DNA of 46,606 nucleotides from Anaerolineales bacterium (GTDB taxonomy: Bacteria; Chloroflexota; Anaerolineae; Anaerolineales; Villigracilaceae). The position numbers were made by a program, and so were the translations under genes. Location: NCBI GenBank assembly GCA_017985935.1, contig JAGNWT010000025.1:1-46606 (forward strand), given 5' to 3'. The notes under the pieces were generated by a model. It was not told where the DNA came from. It did no database searches and saw only the letters and a list, made by a program, of their open reading frames with translations. Positions 32,901 through 41,539 of this stretch are shown piece after piece (position 1 is the stretch's first letter; the number at the start of each line of letters is the position of its first letter).

Positions 32901-34446
32901 GCCGCGAGCTCAATCCCCGTCAATAAATTCCGAAGATGCTCGCAGTTTCTTCCTGATCCTGACAGTTGTCTTCGGGCTCGCTGTACGCTTGTTCCCGGTG
33001 ATCAAAGAAGACTTCCCGCTTGTAGATGGCGGCATGTTCTACTCCATGATCAATGACCTGCAAGCCTCAAACTTTTCCCTGCCGCTATTCACTTCCTACA
33101 ATCATGCTCAGATCCCATTTGCGTATCCACCTCTCGCATTTTACCTCGCCGGTTTACTGGGTTCGGCATTCAAAATTTCAACATTGGCTTTACTCCGATG
33201 GCTGCCTGTAATCGTTACCACCCTGAACATCCCTTTGTTTTATTTTCTGTCAAGGAACTTCCTAAACTCTGAGCCGCTTGCCGCACTATCCACCCTCATC
33301 TTTGCATTGACCCCCAACTCATATTGGTGGAACATTGTCGGCGGCGGACTGACCCGCTCCCTCGGGACGCTCTTTTTTACAGCGACCATCCTTTGCGCAC
33401 ACCAGATGTTCCAGCGCAGGTCTACTAAATGGGTTGTGGGAACCATTATCAGCGGAGCGGGATGCGTTTTGAGTCATCCAGCCTGGGCGGCACAGGCTGT
33501 CATCACATCACTGTTATTGTTTTTATTCATTGGAAGAGACAAGCAGGGAATGAAGCTCTCTGCTATTGTTGCGCTCTGCATTTTCTGTATCACAGCCTTG
33601 TGGTGGCTGCCCGTCATCCAAAATCATGGGATCGGCACACTCCTCAACGCCGGGCAGGAAGCTCAACAGCGATGGATGTTTTGGACGGTATTCTTCGCGC
33701 TTTCGTTCACTGGAGAATACGCGCCTGTGATCGGGGTGCTTGGATTACTGGGTTTTTTCATCCACCTCGCGCGGAAGGAATTTCTGCTGGTGGCGTGGGT
33801 GCTAAGCTCCCTTATTTTTGACCCCAGGGGAGGTCTCCCTGTCTCGATCTTTCCATTCTCAATGATGGCCGCTGTGGCTCTAGCCGAAGGCATTGGCTCA
33901 CAAATGAGCGGCTCAATAAATACATCCTCGTGGCTCGATGTATTGAGCGGGTGGAGTGGAAGGCTTTTTTGGGGATTCTTTATTTTGTTATTCACCTACA
34001 ATGCTTTTCAGGTTTCGAACACACTTTCGTTTCAAAGACTAAACTCAGAAGAACGAAAGTCTATCGAATGGGTGAAAAAAAATATCGCCCCTGAAAGCCA
34101 GTTCCTCATCTTGGACCAACAAGGCAATCCTCTACTCTCCCCTTTGACCGAGTGGTTTCCTGCACTGTCAGAGCGGCGGAGCATTGCCACGATCCAGGGT
34201 ACAGAATGGTTGAATGGCAGTGATCATTATGCAATGAAGATCTCTGCCATTCGAGAAGTACATGAATGTTTATATCAAGGCGTGGGTTGCCTGACCAGAA
34301 CACAGGGTCAACTGGCAGACCGATACGATTATATTTTGCTATCTGGGGGCGAGTATTTTCCATTGCTGACCGAACTGAGCGCCAGCACTGATTTTTTACT
34401 CATTTACGAATCAGGGAATATCCATATATTTAAAAAGAACGAGTAA
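32866..34446 (+). CDS. Polytopic membrane protein, glycosyltransferase-C-like (paralogue of 22026-23582)
   Basis: 526 residues with 10-12 hydrophobic helices. It shares the architecture and several strings with the protein at 22026: DFPLVDGGMFYSMINDLQ, FTSYNHAQIPFAYPPLAFY, GGGLTRSLGTLF, and LTEWFPALSERRSIATIQG near the C-terminus. It probably transfers a sugar from a polyprenyl donor or acts on surface polymers; this is inferred. The start at 32866 (MKIKLPSF) has GGAAG 9 nt before it and lies inside the upstream gene, so translation is likely coupled. It converges on the GT2 gene with a 4-nt gap. Confidence 0.72.
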   Translation: MKIKLPSFSKNKPRAQSPSINSEDARSFFLILTVVFGLAVRLFPVIKEDFPLVDGGMFYSMINDLQASNFSLPLFTSYNHAQIPFAYPPLAFYLAGLLGSAFKISTLALLRWLPVIVTTLNIPLFYFLSRNFLNSEPLAALSTLIFALTPNSYWWNIVGGGLTRSLGTLFFTATILCAHQMFQRRSTKWVVGTIISGAGCVLSHPAWAAQAVITSLLLFLFIGRDKQGMKLSAIVALCIFCITALWWLPVIQNHGIGTLLNAGQEAQQRWMFWTVFFALSFTGEYAPVIGVLGLLGFFIHLARKEFLLVAWVLSSLIFDPRGGLPVSIFPFSMMAAVALAEGIGSQMSGSINTSSWLDVLSGWSGRLFWGFFILLFTYNAFQVSNTLSFQRLNSEERKSIEWVKKNIAPESQFLILDQQGNPLLSPLTEWFPALSERRSIATIQGTEWLNGSDHYAMKISAIREVHECLYQGVGCLTRTQGQLADRYDYILLSGGEYFPLLTELSASTDFLLIYESGNIHIFKKNE

Positions 34447-34450
34447 GCTT

Positions 34451-35200
34451 CTAGGCTGGTTCAAATTTTTTGAACTTGAGCCATCTCGAGCGGTGAAGCC
34501 AAAACTTCGCCAGCACTCCCAAAATCCCGAAACCATAAACGATGCTCCGCCATAGATTGATCGAAGAGGCTTCGGGAAAGTATCGAGTCTCGATCGGGGT
34601 TTCCTGAAAGGTCAGGTTGTTCATCATTCCCTGTGCAATGATCTCAGTGTCGAAGATAAAGTCATCGCTGTTCTCCATGAACCGGACAGTCTCGAGGTAG
34701 TGTCGGGAATACGCACGGAAACCAGAATGGATCTCTGTCAGGTAACGGCGAAAAACAATATTGGCAACTGCTGTCAACAACACATTGGCGATGTATTTCC
34801 ACCAGGGCATCCCCCCTTCCAGTGGACGTCCACCCAGCATACGGGATCCAAAAACAGCATCAGCGTCGCCATTGACGATCGGTACGATCATTTGCGGGAT
34901 CACCTTCGCGTCATACTGATGATCGGGGTGAAGCATAACGATCAAGTCCGCGCCAAGTTTTAGAGCCTGCGAGTAGCAGGTCTTTTGATTCCCGCCATAG
35001 CCCTTGTTCCGCTCGTGGACAAAGACGGTCAACCCGGCAGCCTTCGCCACTTCCACGGTATTATCTCGAGAAGCATCGTCTACGAGGATGACGTTTTTAC
35101 GATATTCTTCTGGGATCTCATCAAGAGTGTTCTTCAAAGTTCTCGCGGCATTATAAGCCGGCAAAACAATGAATATATTTTTTCCTTTCGATGCACTCAT
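34451..35200 (-). CDS. Family 2 glycosyltransferase (DPM1-like)
   Basis: 249-residue cytoplasmic GT-A enzyme, probably making a polyprenyl-phosphate sugar. FIVLPAYNAARTLKNTL, VDDASRDNT (41-49), HERNKGYGGNQKTCY, then HPDHQYD (91-97) as the metal-binding acidic site, and IHSGFRAYSR. No C-terminal membrane domain. Its ATG overlaps the methyltransferase stop (ATGA). In context it could supply the lipid-linked donor used by the GT-C-like membrane proteins nearby. Confidence 0.9.
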   Translation of the reverse strand: MSASKGKNIFIVLPAYNAARTLKNTLDEIPEEYRKNVILVDDASRDNTVEVAKAAGLTVFVHERNKGYGGNQKTCYSQALKLGADLIVMLHPDHQYDAKVIPQMIVPIVNGDADAVFGSRMLGGRPLEGGMPWWKYIANVLLTAVANIVFRRYLTEIHSGFRAYSRHYLETVRFMENSDDFIFDTEIIAQGMMNNLTFQETPIETRYFPEASSINLWRSIVYGFGILGVLAKFWLHRSRWLKFKKFEPA

Positions 35201-35877
35201 GGCTTTCTAGCCTCCACTATGAATTGATAGCCAAGCAGGGTCGGGAATAAAAACGTGAGCCACGCAAAAAAGCCGTGCAGAATTCTGCCTGGGCTGGTTA
35301 GAAATATTGAAGAAACCAATTCCAACGGTATGGGGGTGACACGAATTGAGACTACATCCAGCCCGGCGTCCTTAACCATCTGGATCAGGGTCTTGCGTGT
35401 GAAAAATCGCAGGTGTGTGCGGTCTAATATCCCCCGGTCTGAATAATCAAATCGACCGAATAAAAGATTGAGCCGCACCCAAAAGTTGGCAATATTGGGA
35501 ACCGAGATCACGAACAGGGCGCCTGAGGGCTGCAACCCTGTCAAGCGACGCAGAACGGAATCAGGTGCGGGTAAATGTTCGAGGATATCGCCCAAAACTA
35601 CAGCCTGAAAACCATGCAGGAAGTCGTCACCTGCTTTTTCAATGGGGCGGACCACGATCTCTTTATAGAACGGAGAGGCAGCATCTGCCCATTCAGAATT
35701 TGCCTCCACACCGTAGAAGTCGAGCGAGTCTCTTCTGCTCATCCTCGCCAACATCCCGGTAGCGGTGCCCACATCCAATACTCTGGATCGGTCTGGTAGT
35801 TTTGCCAACATCGCAACAATTTGCGAATGGCTTGACCAACGGCTTGATTTATCGTGATAAGGTAAGTGAGATGTCAT
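35197..35877 (-). CDS. Class I SAM-dependent methyltransferase
   Basis: 226 residues. Motif I VLDVGTATGMLARMS (33-47), acidic VEAN after beta-2, motif IV-like VVLGDILEHLPAPDSVL, then SVPNIANFWVRLNLL, as in UbiG/Methyltransf_23 proteins of polysaccharide clusters. A C-terminal hydrophobic stretch (ILHGFFAWLTFLFPTLLGYQF) may contact the membrane. The start at 35877 is chosen because its ATGA overlaps the upstream gene's stop; a longer frame to 36042 lies fully inside that gene. It may methylate a glycan or lipid intermediate. Confidence 0.88.
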   Translation of the reverse strand: MTSHLPYHDKSSRWSSHSQIVAMLAKLPDRSRVLDVGTATGMLARMSRRDSLDFYGVEANSEWADAASPFYKEIVVRPIEKAGDDFLHGFQAVVLGDILEHLPAPDSVLRRLTGLQPSGALFVISVPNIANFWVRLNLLFGRFDYSDRGILDRTHLRFFTRKTLIQMVKDAGLDVVSIRVTPIPLELVSSIFLTSPGRILHGFFAWLTFLFPTLLGYQFIVEARKP

Positions 35878-37115
35878 AGTTGATAATTTGCAAATAAGAT
35901 GATACCGGGAATGTAATGAATGACCGAGATAACGATCAACCAAGTCAGCAGGCGTTTTGAGATCAGGGGGATGCCAAACGCCGTCAATATAAGCAGTGGG
36001 ACCGTGAAGTCGAATGTGTAACGCGGACCATACTGCACCCACCCCGTCCCCATCAGCAGAAGGATTGGGACACTAGTGGCAACGATCGCAAGCGCCAACA
36101 TCCAAAGACCTGGCTTTTTTCGCTCTCGATAAATACCCCGAAACACAAAAAAGAAAACCGGACTAAGCAGGAAGAGCGAACCTCCCATATATACATCCGT
36201 ATCCAGTTTAATAATTGAAATGATGGGATAGTGAATATATTGATAATAAAAATTGATCGGGATGTAATAGGTGTTGAACGCTCCGTATTTTTGATAGTCT
36301 GATACAAAAAAAGGAGACATGCTGTGGTAAGCGATCCCCAAATCAAAAGGACTGCCGAAGCGGGATTGGTTATAAAGCAGGAACAAAACGCCCATAAGCA
36401 AAGGCGATAATAATGCAATCGCGATCTGAAAATATAATCGGGGGCGGTCATTCCAATTTTTAGAGAGTAAATAATAAGCCGGCCAGATACCGGTAAAGAT
36501 GAGGTGATTTCGTGTGAGCATGGCGCACGCCATGAAGAATCCCACCGCAAGGAAAGCCTTTGTTTCCTCTATTTCGATCGCGCAAAGATACGCCAGAGCT
36601 ACAAAAAGAAAGCCGAGCAACTGCGCCGTGAACCAAACCTTTCCAAAGAGTGCGAGAATTACTTGAACCGTTCCAAGTGCAAAGAATACCGTCAGCAAGT
36701 AGCGATACCCTGCATCCAGTTGCAACAATCCCTTACTGTCTATAGCGCGGAAGATCGCATATATGGCAGCAACATTAGCCGAAGCAATCACCACGTTGAA
36801 AAAAACATCGCTAAACCGCACACCAAACAACGCCACGAAAGGCATAAGCACGATTGCCGGCATGGGCGGCCAATAAAGGAAATACTTCCCGTCAAAAAAG
36901 GAGAGATCATGGAGGTTGGCTGGAAGAATGCGCAAGTTTAATTGTCCATGCAGAAAAGCATCTGCAAGATAATTGAAATAGGCAAATTGGCCAACTCGAA
37001 AGGGGGATCCACCCGAAAAGGAGAGGAGAAAATAAATAATAAATGCGGAGAAGAACCAGAAAAGAGGAGAATTCAGCAGGCGCGATCGATCTGTCGATTG
37101 TATGGTTGAAGTCAT
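35874..37115 (-). CDS. Polytopic membrane protein (GT-C/PMT-like)
   Basis: 413 residues with about ten hydrophobic helices. The motif FSGGSPFRVGQFAYFNYLADAFLHGQL and the following FFDGKYFLYWPPMPAIVLMPF form the first large outer loop, with acidic and Tyr/Trp-Pro-Pro features of membrane glycosyltransferases. Start at 37115 (MTSTIQSTD) rather than 37160, because a TATAAT -10 ends 7 nt before it. ATGA overlap with the methyltransferase. Biochemical role unproven. Confidence 0.72.
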   Translation of the reverse strand: MTSTIQSTDRSRLLNSPLFWFFSAFIIYFLLSFSGGSPFRVGQFAYFNYLADAFLHGQLNLRILPANLHDLSFFDGKYFLYWPPMPAIVLMPFVALFGVRFSDVFFNVVIASANVAAIYAIFRAIDSKGLLQLDAGYRYLLTVFFALGTVQVILALFGKVWFTAQLLGFLFVALAYLCAIEIEETKAFLAVGFFMACAMLTRNHLIFTGIWPAYYLLSKNWNDRPRLYFQIAIALLSPLLMGVLFLLYNQSRFGSPFDLGIAYHSMSPFFVSDYQKYGAFNTYYIPINFYYQYIHYPIISIIKLDTDVYMGGSLFLLSPVFFFVFRGIYRERKKPGLWMLALAIVATSVPILLLMGTGWVQYGPRYTFDFTVPLLILTAFGIPLISKRLLTWLIVISVIHYIPGIILFANYQL

Positions 37116-37122
37116 TATCCGA

Positions 37123-37151
37123 ATTATACCTTTAAGGATTTGTGGTTTGAA
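37123..37151 (-). promoter_or_regulatory. Promoter, near-leaderless geometry
   Basis: Minus strand TTCAAA (37151-37146), 17-nt spacer, TATAAT (37128-37123), then 7 nt to the ATG at 37115. Confidence 0.5.
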
Positions 37152-37179
37152 TTGCCCCAATAAATTTGTAAAGTGAAAG

Positions 37180-38319
37180 TTAACGAACTTTTGTATTCAC
37201 CATCGACCATTGCTTCCATAAGAGGAAACCAAGGACGAGTGTGTTCATCAATAAAGCGATCGGAATCACCGCCTGCGGATCGGCTGAAAATAAAAAGGGT
37301 GAATACGAGAGCAGAGAAATCATCTGGTACACGATCGGCACGAACCATAGTTCGGGGGCAAAGAAAACCGCGACCAAAGAAAAAACATCTGCGGGATAAA
37401 AATATCGGTCATGCATTTTGGGGAGAAGATATGGGGTTAAGGCCAATGACAGTAAAGCAGAGGCAACTATCAGCTTGGGAGAGATCGCGTATTGTTTAAT
37501 TCCATAATACAACACCCAGATAAGGAGCAATATCCCCGCAAGTGGAATTCCTGCCAGTAGGGACATCCGATACGCGCTTTGTGGAAGCAGGAAATACGGC
37601 GTGGCAGCATTCATGGATGCCTGAGTAAAAGTACCGCCTTGCGTAACATACGCCAGGGCGAGCGAAGAAAGTGACCTGCCTGCCAAAGCCGCGGGTAACA
37701 TCATCAGAAAATAAACAAGCGGAATCAGCAAAAAATATTGCCAACGAATTTTCTGCTTGAAAAATAGAAGAGCAAGAAATGGAAGGAAAAAGACAGCCTG
37801 TGCTTTGATCGAAAAAGAAACTGAAAATGCAAGGATCGCACCTATTGGTTTTTCATTGAGTATGCAAAGGAGGGATAATAATAAGAAGCAGGTATAGAGC
37901 GCATCCACCTGACCCCAGAATGAGCCATTGATAACCACCGTAGGTAGCAACCAGACGAGGGCTGCCGCCAGCCACGTTTCAATTCCGCTTCCAAATTTTG
38001 TCTTTACAATTTGATAGACCAGCGACGCATTGAATAGATCAAAAATGATTGGGATGAGTTTGATCGCGGTCAGGCTTGGAATAAATGTACGAGTTAGTGT
38101 TGCCAGTGAAAGCAGGTACAGGTATGGCGGAGTGTAATTGGCAAACTCGTCGCCCATGGCATCCAAGATGCCATGGGCGACGATGTAGTCGTACCACTTC
38201 AGGTTGAAGACCTTCATATCGATCGTGTTGGCAGGCAGGAACAACACGCGCAGGATCAAACCAAAAACGAAGAGGAAGGCGATCAATGATGTGAGCAGCA
38301 ACTTCCTCTTTGGATTCAT
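37180..38319 (-). CDS. GT87-like/mannosyltransferase-type polytopic membrane protein
   Basis: 379 residues, about ten hydrophobic helices. IDMKVFNLKWYDYIVAHGI and NYTPPYLYLLSL resemble the acidic-loop and 'YPP-YLY' signature of polyprenyl-phosphomannose-dependent transferases; later GSFWGQVDALYT and SIKAQAVFFLPFL are also conserved in that group, as is MHDRYFYPADVF. It starts 23 nt after the stop of the CtaA/CtaB fusion on the same strand and could be read through from it, although the functions differ. Donor and acceptor unknown. Confidence 0.78.
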   Translation of the reverse strand: MNPKRKLLLTSLIAFLFVFGLILRVLFLPANTIDMKVFNLKWYDYIVAHGILDAMGDEFANYTPPYLYLLSLATLTRTFIPSLTAIKLIPIIFDLFNASLVYQIVKTKFGSGIETWLAAALVWLLPTVVINGSFWGQVDALYTCFLLLSLLCILNEKPIGAILAFSVSFSIKAQAVFFLPFLALLFFKQKIRWQYFLLIPLVYFLMMLPAALAGRSLSSLALAYVTQGGTFTQASMNAATPYFLLPQSAYRMSLLAGIPLAGILLLIWVLYYGIKQYAISPKLIVASALLSLALTPYLLPKMHDRYFYPADVFSLVAVFFAPELWFVPIVYQMISLLSYSPFLFSADPQAVIPIALLMNTLVLGFLLWKQWSMVNTKVR

Positions 38320-38342
38320 TAATACCCTAGCAGACGCAGGTT

Positions 38343-39659
38343 TTACACAACAGCGTCGATCATGAGCGCCAGAAAGATGAAAGCCAGATACATGCTAGAC
38401 CAGCGATACATCGTCCAGGCAACTTTATTGCCACCCACCGCAAAAACACGCCATGCGGCATAAAGTAAAAATGCACCAAGTACAAGTGCAGAGACTAGAT
38501 AAATAGTACCTGCCAAATTGAAAGCCGGGAGTAAAAGTGTGACCGCGATCAACTCCACGGTGTAGATCAGAATATGCCGGCGTGTCTTCTCTTCTCCGTG
38601 CACAACTGGCATCATCGGCACTCCGGCGCGTTCATAATCCTTCATGCGGACAATGGCCAGAGCCCAAAAATGCGGGGGAGTCCACATAAAAACAATCGCA
38701 AAGAGTATCCATGCAGCGAGGCTGAGTTGACCGGTTGCCGCGGCCCATCCCACCATCGGAGGGATCGCCCCTGCCCCACCGCCAATGACGATGTTCTGCA
38801 CGGTCGCTTTTTTCAACCAAACGCTATAGAAGAACACATAATAAAAAATTCCGGCTAAAGATAGCAAGGCGGCCAATAAGTTCACAAAACCGGCCATCAC
38901 ATAGTAACTGATGAGACACAACGCCAAGCCATAGGACAATCCCTCGGCCGCGGTAAGCCTGCCGTCAGCGAGCGGACGTTTGGCAGTGCGCTGCATATTT
39001 TTATCCAGCTCACGATCAATAAATTGATTCAATGCGCTCGAACCTGCCGCCGCGAACATGCCGCCAAGCAAGGTCCAGAAGGTCAGCGAAGCGGAAGGCC
39101 AAGCCTTCGTGCCTGCCACGAGTCCACTGTACGTGGTCACGAGCAGCAATGCAACAATCAACGGCTTAGACAGGATGAAGAAATCCTTCACTCGCTGCAA
39201 ATAATTGAACTTCGGAACCTCGACCACATCCTGCGCAAGCACTCCGGAGGCAAAGACCAGCACACCAAGTGAGATCCACAAGGAGATTGCCGTCATAGTA
39301 TGCAGCACGACCAAATGCAAAGGGTAACTTCGCGTTACTTCAATGGCGCCGATAAAAGCCTGCCCGAGGAACAAGACCCCGGTCACTGTCGTGAGCGGCA
39401 GCAGGATCTTTTGGTCACGCTGTTCGCGCCACGCTTTACGCCAGACCAATGCCATGAAGACAGAGGCAATGCCAACCAGGATCACATGCCCAAGCTTGAT
39501 GTATCCCAATGTATTGGTCGGAACGCAGATCGGCCAGCCCACACAGTACGCCCACGCGCCTGTCACCGCCACAATTCTTCCCACAATTGTCAAAAACAAA
39601 ACGCTTACGAACAGCATTAACACCAAACGTGCAAAGGAAGACTTGAGAGAATACTTCAT
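38343..39659 (-). CDS. ctaB: Half-CtaA (COX15-like) / CtaB (protoheme IX farnesyltransferase) fusion
   Basis: Heme A pathway protein in the cytoplasmic membrane, 438 residues. The first 150 residues have four helices of the COX15/CtaA type (GRIVAVTGAWAYCVGWPIC with a Cys pair, GHVILVG, GAIEVTRSYPLHLVVLHTM with His). This is about half a normal CtaA. Residues 155-438 are CtaB: FFILSKPLIVALLLVTTYSG, NQFIDRELDKNMQRTAKRPL with the Asp-rich prenyl-binding motif, QNIVIGGGAGAIPPMVGW, WTPPHFWALAI and YERAGVPMMPVVHG. CtaB converts heme B to heme O; CtaA makes heme A. Start at 39659 has AGGAA before it and lies 1 nt after the SURF1 stop. Confidence 0.9.
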   Translation of the reverse strand: MKYSLKSSFARLVLMLFVSVLFLTIVGRIVAVTGAWAYCVGWPICVPTNTLGYIKLGHVILVGIASVFMALVWRKAWREQRDQKILLPLTTVTGVLFLGQAFIGAIEVTRSYPLHLVVLHTMTAISLWISLGVLVFASGVLAQDVVEVPKFNYLQRVKDFFILSKPLIVALLLVTTYSGLVAGTKAWPSASLTFWTLLGGMFAAAGSSALNQFIDRELDKNMQRTAKRPLADGRLTAAEGLSYGLALCLISYYVMAGFVNLLAALLSLAGIFYYVFFYSVWLKKATVQNIVIGGGAGAIPPMVGWAAATGQLSLAAWILFAIVFMWTPPHFWALAIVRMKDYERAGVPMMPVVHGEEKTRRHILIYTVELIAVTLLLPAFNLAGTIYLVSALVLGAFLLYAAWRVFAVGGNKVAWTMYRWSSMYLAFIFLALMIDAVV

Positions 39660-39660
39660 A

Positions 39661-40395
39661 TTATTCCTGTTTTCGTAAATAGAATGGATACCCAACGAAC
39701 AGGATCACCGCAAATGTGAACCACTGCAAAGCATAACCGAAATGCGAACCTTCCGTCAATTCAATAATTGGCTGAAACGGAATGGGCGGGATGGTATCTG
39801 TAAGCTCCACGTCTGGCTGGATGAACACACCAAGGACAGGATAAGGAATCTGCCCGGACATTCGCTCCACATCCAGATTATTCCAAACGTCAAGTTTCGC
39901 GCCGTCCGCAAGCGACGGGTCTTCCACTCCGCCGAAAGCGGGTTTCGCCTGCCCAAGCCGAATCTGCCCTGTCACGGTCACCTGACCGGCTTGGTCAAAT
40001 TCACGCCAATCTGAAGGTGAAGAGTCGCTCGCAGCGGGGACCCAGCCGCGGTTGACGAACACAGCTCCCCCGTCAAAAATGAGCGGGGTGATCAGGTGAA
40101 ATCCATAAACCCCTTGGTGGTACTGATTCCGAAGCGCCACTTGATTCTCAAAATCGTATTCCCCACTGACCGTCACTGCGCGCCATTCCATTGAAGAAAT
40201 ATTTTCAGGCACGCCTGAATTCAGATCCAATGGCGGCTGAGCGCGCATGGAAACAACTTGAGCATTGAACGCGCGGCGTCCCTCAAGACGATCCAATTGC
40301 CAAATGCCAAGGCGAATGCACAACGCTGTCCCGAACAAAACAAGCAAAGTCGCAATGAACCACTTGCGCGAGATCATTTTCCGAAGCAGGGTCAT
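39661..40395 (-). CDS. SURF1-family cytochrome oxidase assembly protein
   Basis: 244 residues. N-terminal helix (about 12-32) followed by LGIWQLDRLEGRRAFN, then the large outer domain with EWRAVTVSGEYD, VALRNQYHQGVYGFHLITPL and FVNRGWVP, and a C-terminal helix after HFGYALQWFTFAVIL. These are the SURF1/Shy1 signatures. It helps insert or deliver heme A into subunit I. ATGA overlap with the cupredoxin-like gene. Confidence 0.92.
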   Translation of the reverse strand: MTLLRKMISRKWFIATLLVLFGTALCIRLGIWQLDRLEGRRAFNAQVVSMRAQPPLDLNSGVPENISSMEWRAVTVSGEYDFENQVALRNQYHQGVYGFHLITPLIFDGGAVFVNRGWVPAASDSSPSDWREFDQAGQVTVTGQIRLGQAKPAFGGVEDPSLADGAKLDVWNNLDVERMSGQIPYPVLGVFIQPDVELTDTIPPIPFQPIIELTEGSHFGYALQWFTFAVILFVGYPFYLRKQE

Positions 40396-40880
40396 TTACT
40401 TACCTTTTTCTTTTGGTCACCGATCAATCCGCTGTAGACCGCGAACATCATTCCCATTGGAAAGCCGGCGTAAAAAATTCCCGAAACTCGTGTGCGCCAT
40501 GTCACCGGCTCTTGAATGTTGATGCCGAGATAACTGCCGGTTTGAAACGTGCATTCATACATCAAGTTTTCAGCCGTCTCAAGTTTCAAACTGGCAGAGG
40601 AACCGGCAGGAATCCACAACGGGCCAAGTTGATGGTTCTCGCTGTCGAGGTTTACAACTTTCAAGGTGTCGCCGACCACAAAGCGCATGTCCATGGGGAT
40701 CTCAGGCGGAGACTTGCCTTCTTTTACCAATTCACTTGTACCCGCGGGAATCTCAAGCTCAATGGTCGTCGGTTCGCGATTTTCTTTTTTAAGTAGAAAG
40801 TAAGAGCCTTCTGTAGTGATGGCTGCCAAAACAAGCCCCAGGAGAAAAGACAATCCGATCCGCTTCCATGAATAATTCAT
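40392..40880 (-). CDS. Membrane-anchored cupredoxin-like protein of the oxidase locus
   Basis: 162 residues: N-terminal helix (8-30), an outer domain with a cupredoxin-like pattern (RFVVGDTLKVVNLDSENHQLGPLWIPAGSS, then MYECTFQTGSYLG), and a second helix (132-152). Cupredoxins bind copper by His, Cys, His and Met. Here His83 and Cys110 stand in the right order, but the following loop has no second His or Met at the usual spacing. It lies between SCO1 and SURF1, 2 nt after one and overlapping the other, so it likely takes part in copper delivery or assembly of the CuA site. I do not recognise a named family. Confidence 0.75.
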   Translation of the reverse strand: MNYSWKRIGLSFLLGLVLAAITTEGSYFLLKKENREPTTIELEIPAGTSELVKEGKSPPEIPMDMRFVVGDTLKVVNLDSENHQLGPLWIPAGSSASLKLETAENLMYECTFQTGSYLGINIQEPVTWRTRVSGIFYAGFPMGMMFAVYSGLIGDQKKKVSK

Positions 40881-40882
40881 GA

Positions 40883-41488
40883 TTACTGCTCCAGCAACAA
40901 TTTAATGTCGTGCGCAATATCTTTCACAGGAGTCTGGTAGGGAAAAGATAAACGAAGATTTCCTTGTTGATCCACGAGAAAAAGCAGCGCAGTGTGATTG
41001 ATGATAACCCCAAAAGATGAGTCTGACTGAACTTCCTCCCGAACGATGGAGTAGTTTCTCCAAATAGGAGCCAACTCATTCATTGACCCGGACAAGCCAA
41101 GGAAGGAGGGATGAAAATGATTGACGTAGGTTTGCATTTTTTCCGATGTGTCGCGGTCCGGATCCACAGAAACAAAAACCACCTGAACGTTTTTGCCCAA
41201 ATCACCAAGCTCATCCATGAGCATTTTCATCTCTGCAAGTGTGGTCGGGCAAACATCAGGGCAGGAAGTGTACCCAAAAAAGAGCAAAGCGATCTTTCCC
41301 TGCTGATCGCTGAGCTTAAACAGTTCACCATTTGCTTTTTTTAGAGTGATCTGCGGTGCAGTAGGAAAAGGTTCTTCATAACTGATCCCCCGGAATGGCT
41401 GAGCCTTGGCAAGCAAAAAAGATAACAAAGCGACGATCCCCAATAACACAAAGATGCCGCCTCCAATTTTGAACAGATTCTTATTCAT
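40883..41488 (-). CDS. SCO1/SenC/PrrC-family copper chaperone
   Basis: 201 residues, thioredoxin fold anchored by an N-terminal helix (10-27). Copper ligands present: Cys76 and Cys80 in GYTSCPDVCPTTL and His165 in INHTALLFLVD. FVSVDPDRDT is also typical. It matures the CuA centre of subunit II in the outer face of the membrane. It lies downstream of the oxidase terminator and begins the assembly-gene operon. Confidence 0.95.
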   Translation of the reverse strand: MNKNLFKIGGGIFVLLGIVALLSFLLAKAQPFRGISYEEPFPTAPQITLKKANGELFKLSDQQGKIALLFFGYTSCPDVCPTTLAEMKMLMDELGDLGKNVQVVFVSVDPDRDTSEKMQTYVNHFHPSFLGLSGSMNELAPIWRNYSIVREEVQSDSSFGVIINHTALLFLVDQQGNLRLSFPYQTPVKDIAHDIKLLLEQ

Positions 41489-41500
41489 AAAGCCTCAGTA

Positions 41501-41535
41501 AAAATATCCGCCGCCTGTGCGGCGGCGGATATTTT
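41501..41535 (-). terminator. Terminator between oxidase and assembly genes
   Basis: 15-bp stem (41501-41515 and 41521-41535), TGTGC loop. On the minus strand it ends in T4, on the plus strand T6. Partial read-through could link both operons. Confidence 0.85.
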
Positions 41536-41539
41536 TTAT

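Noticed and set aside
35878..36042. Longer methyltransferase start at 36042
   Set aside because: The extra 55 codons lie inside the upstream membrane-protein gene; ATGA overlap at 35877 is the natural start.
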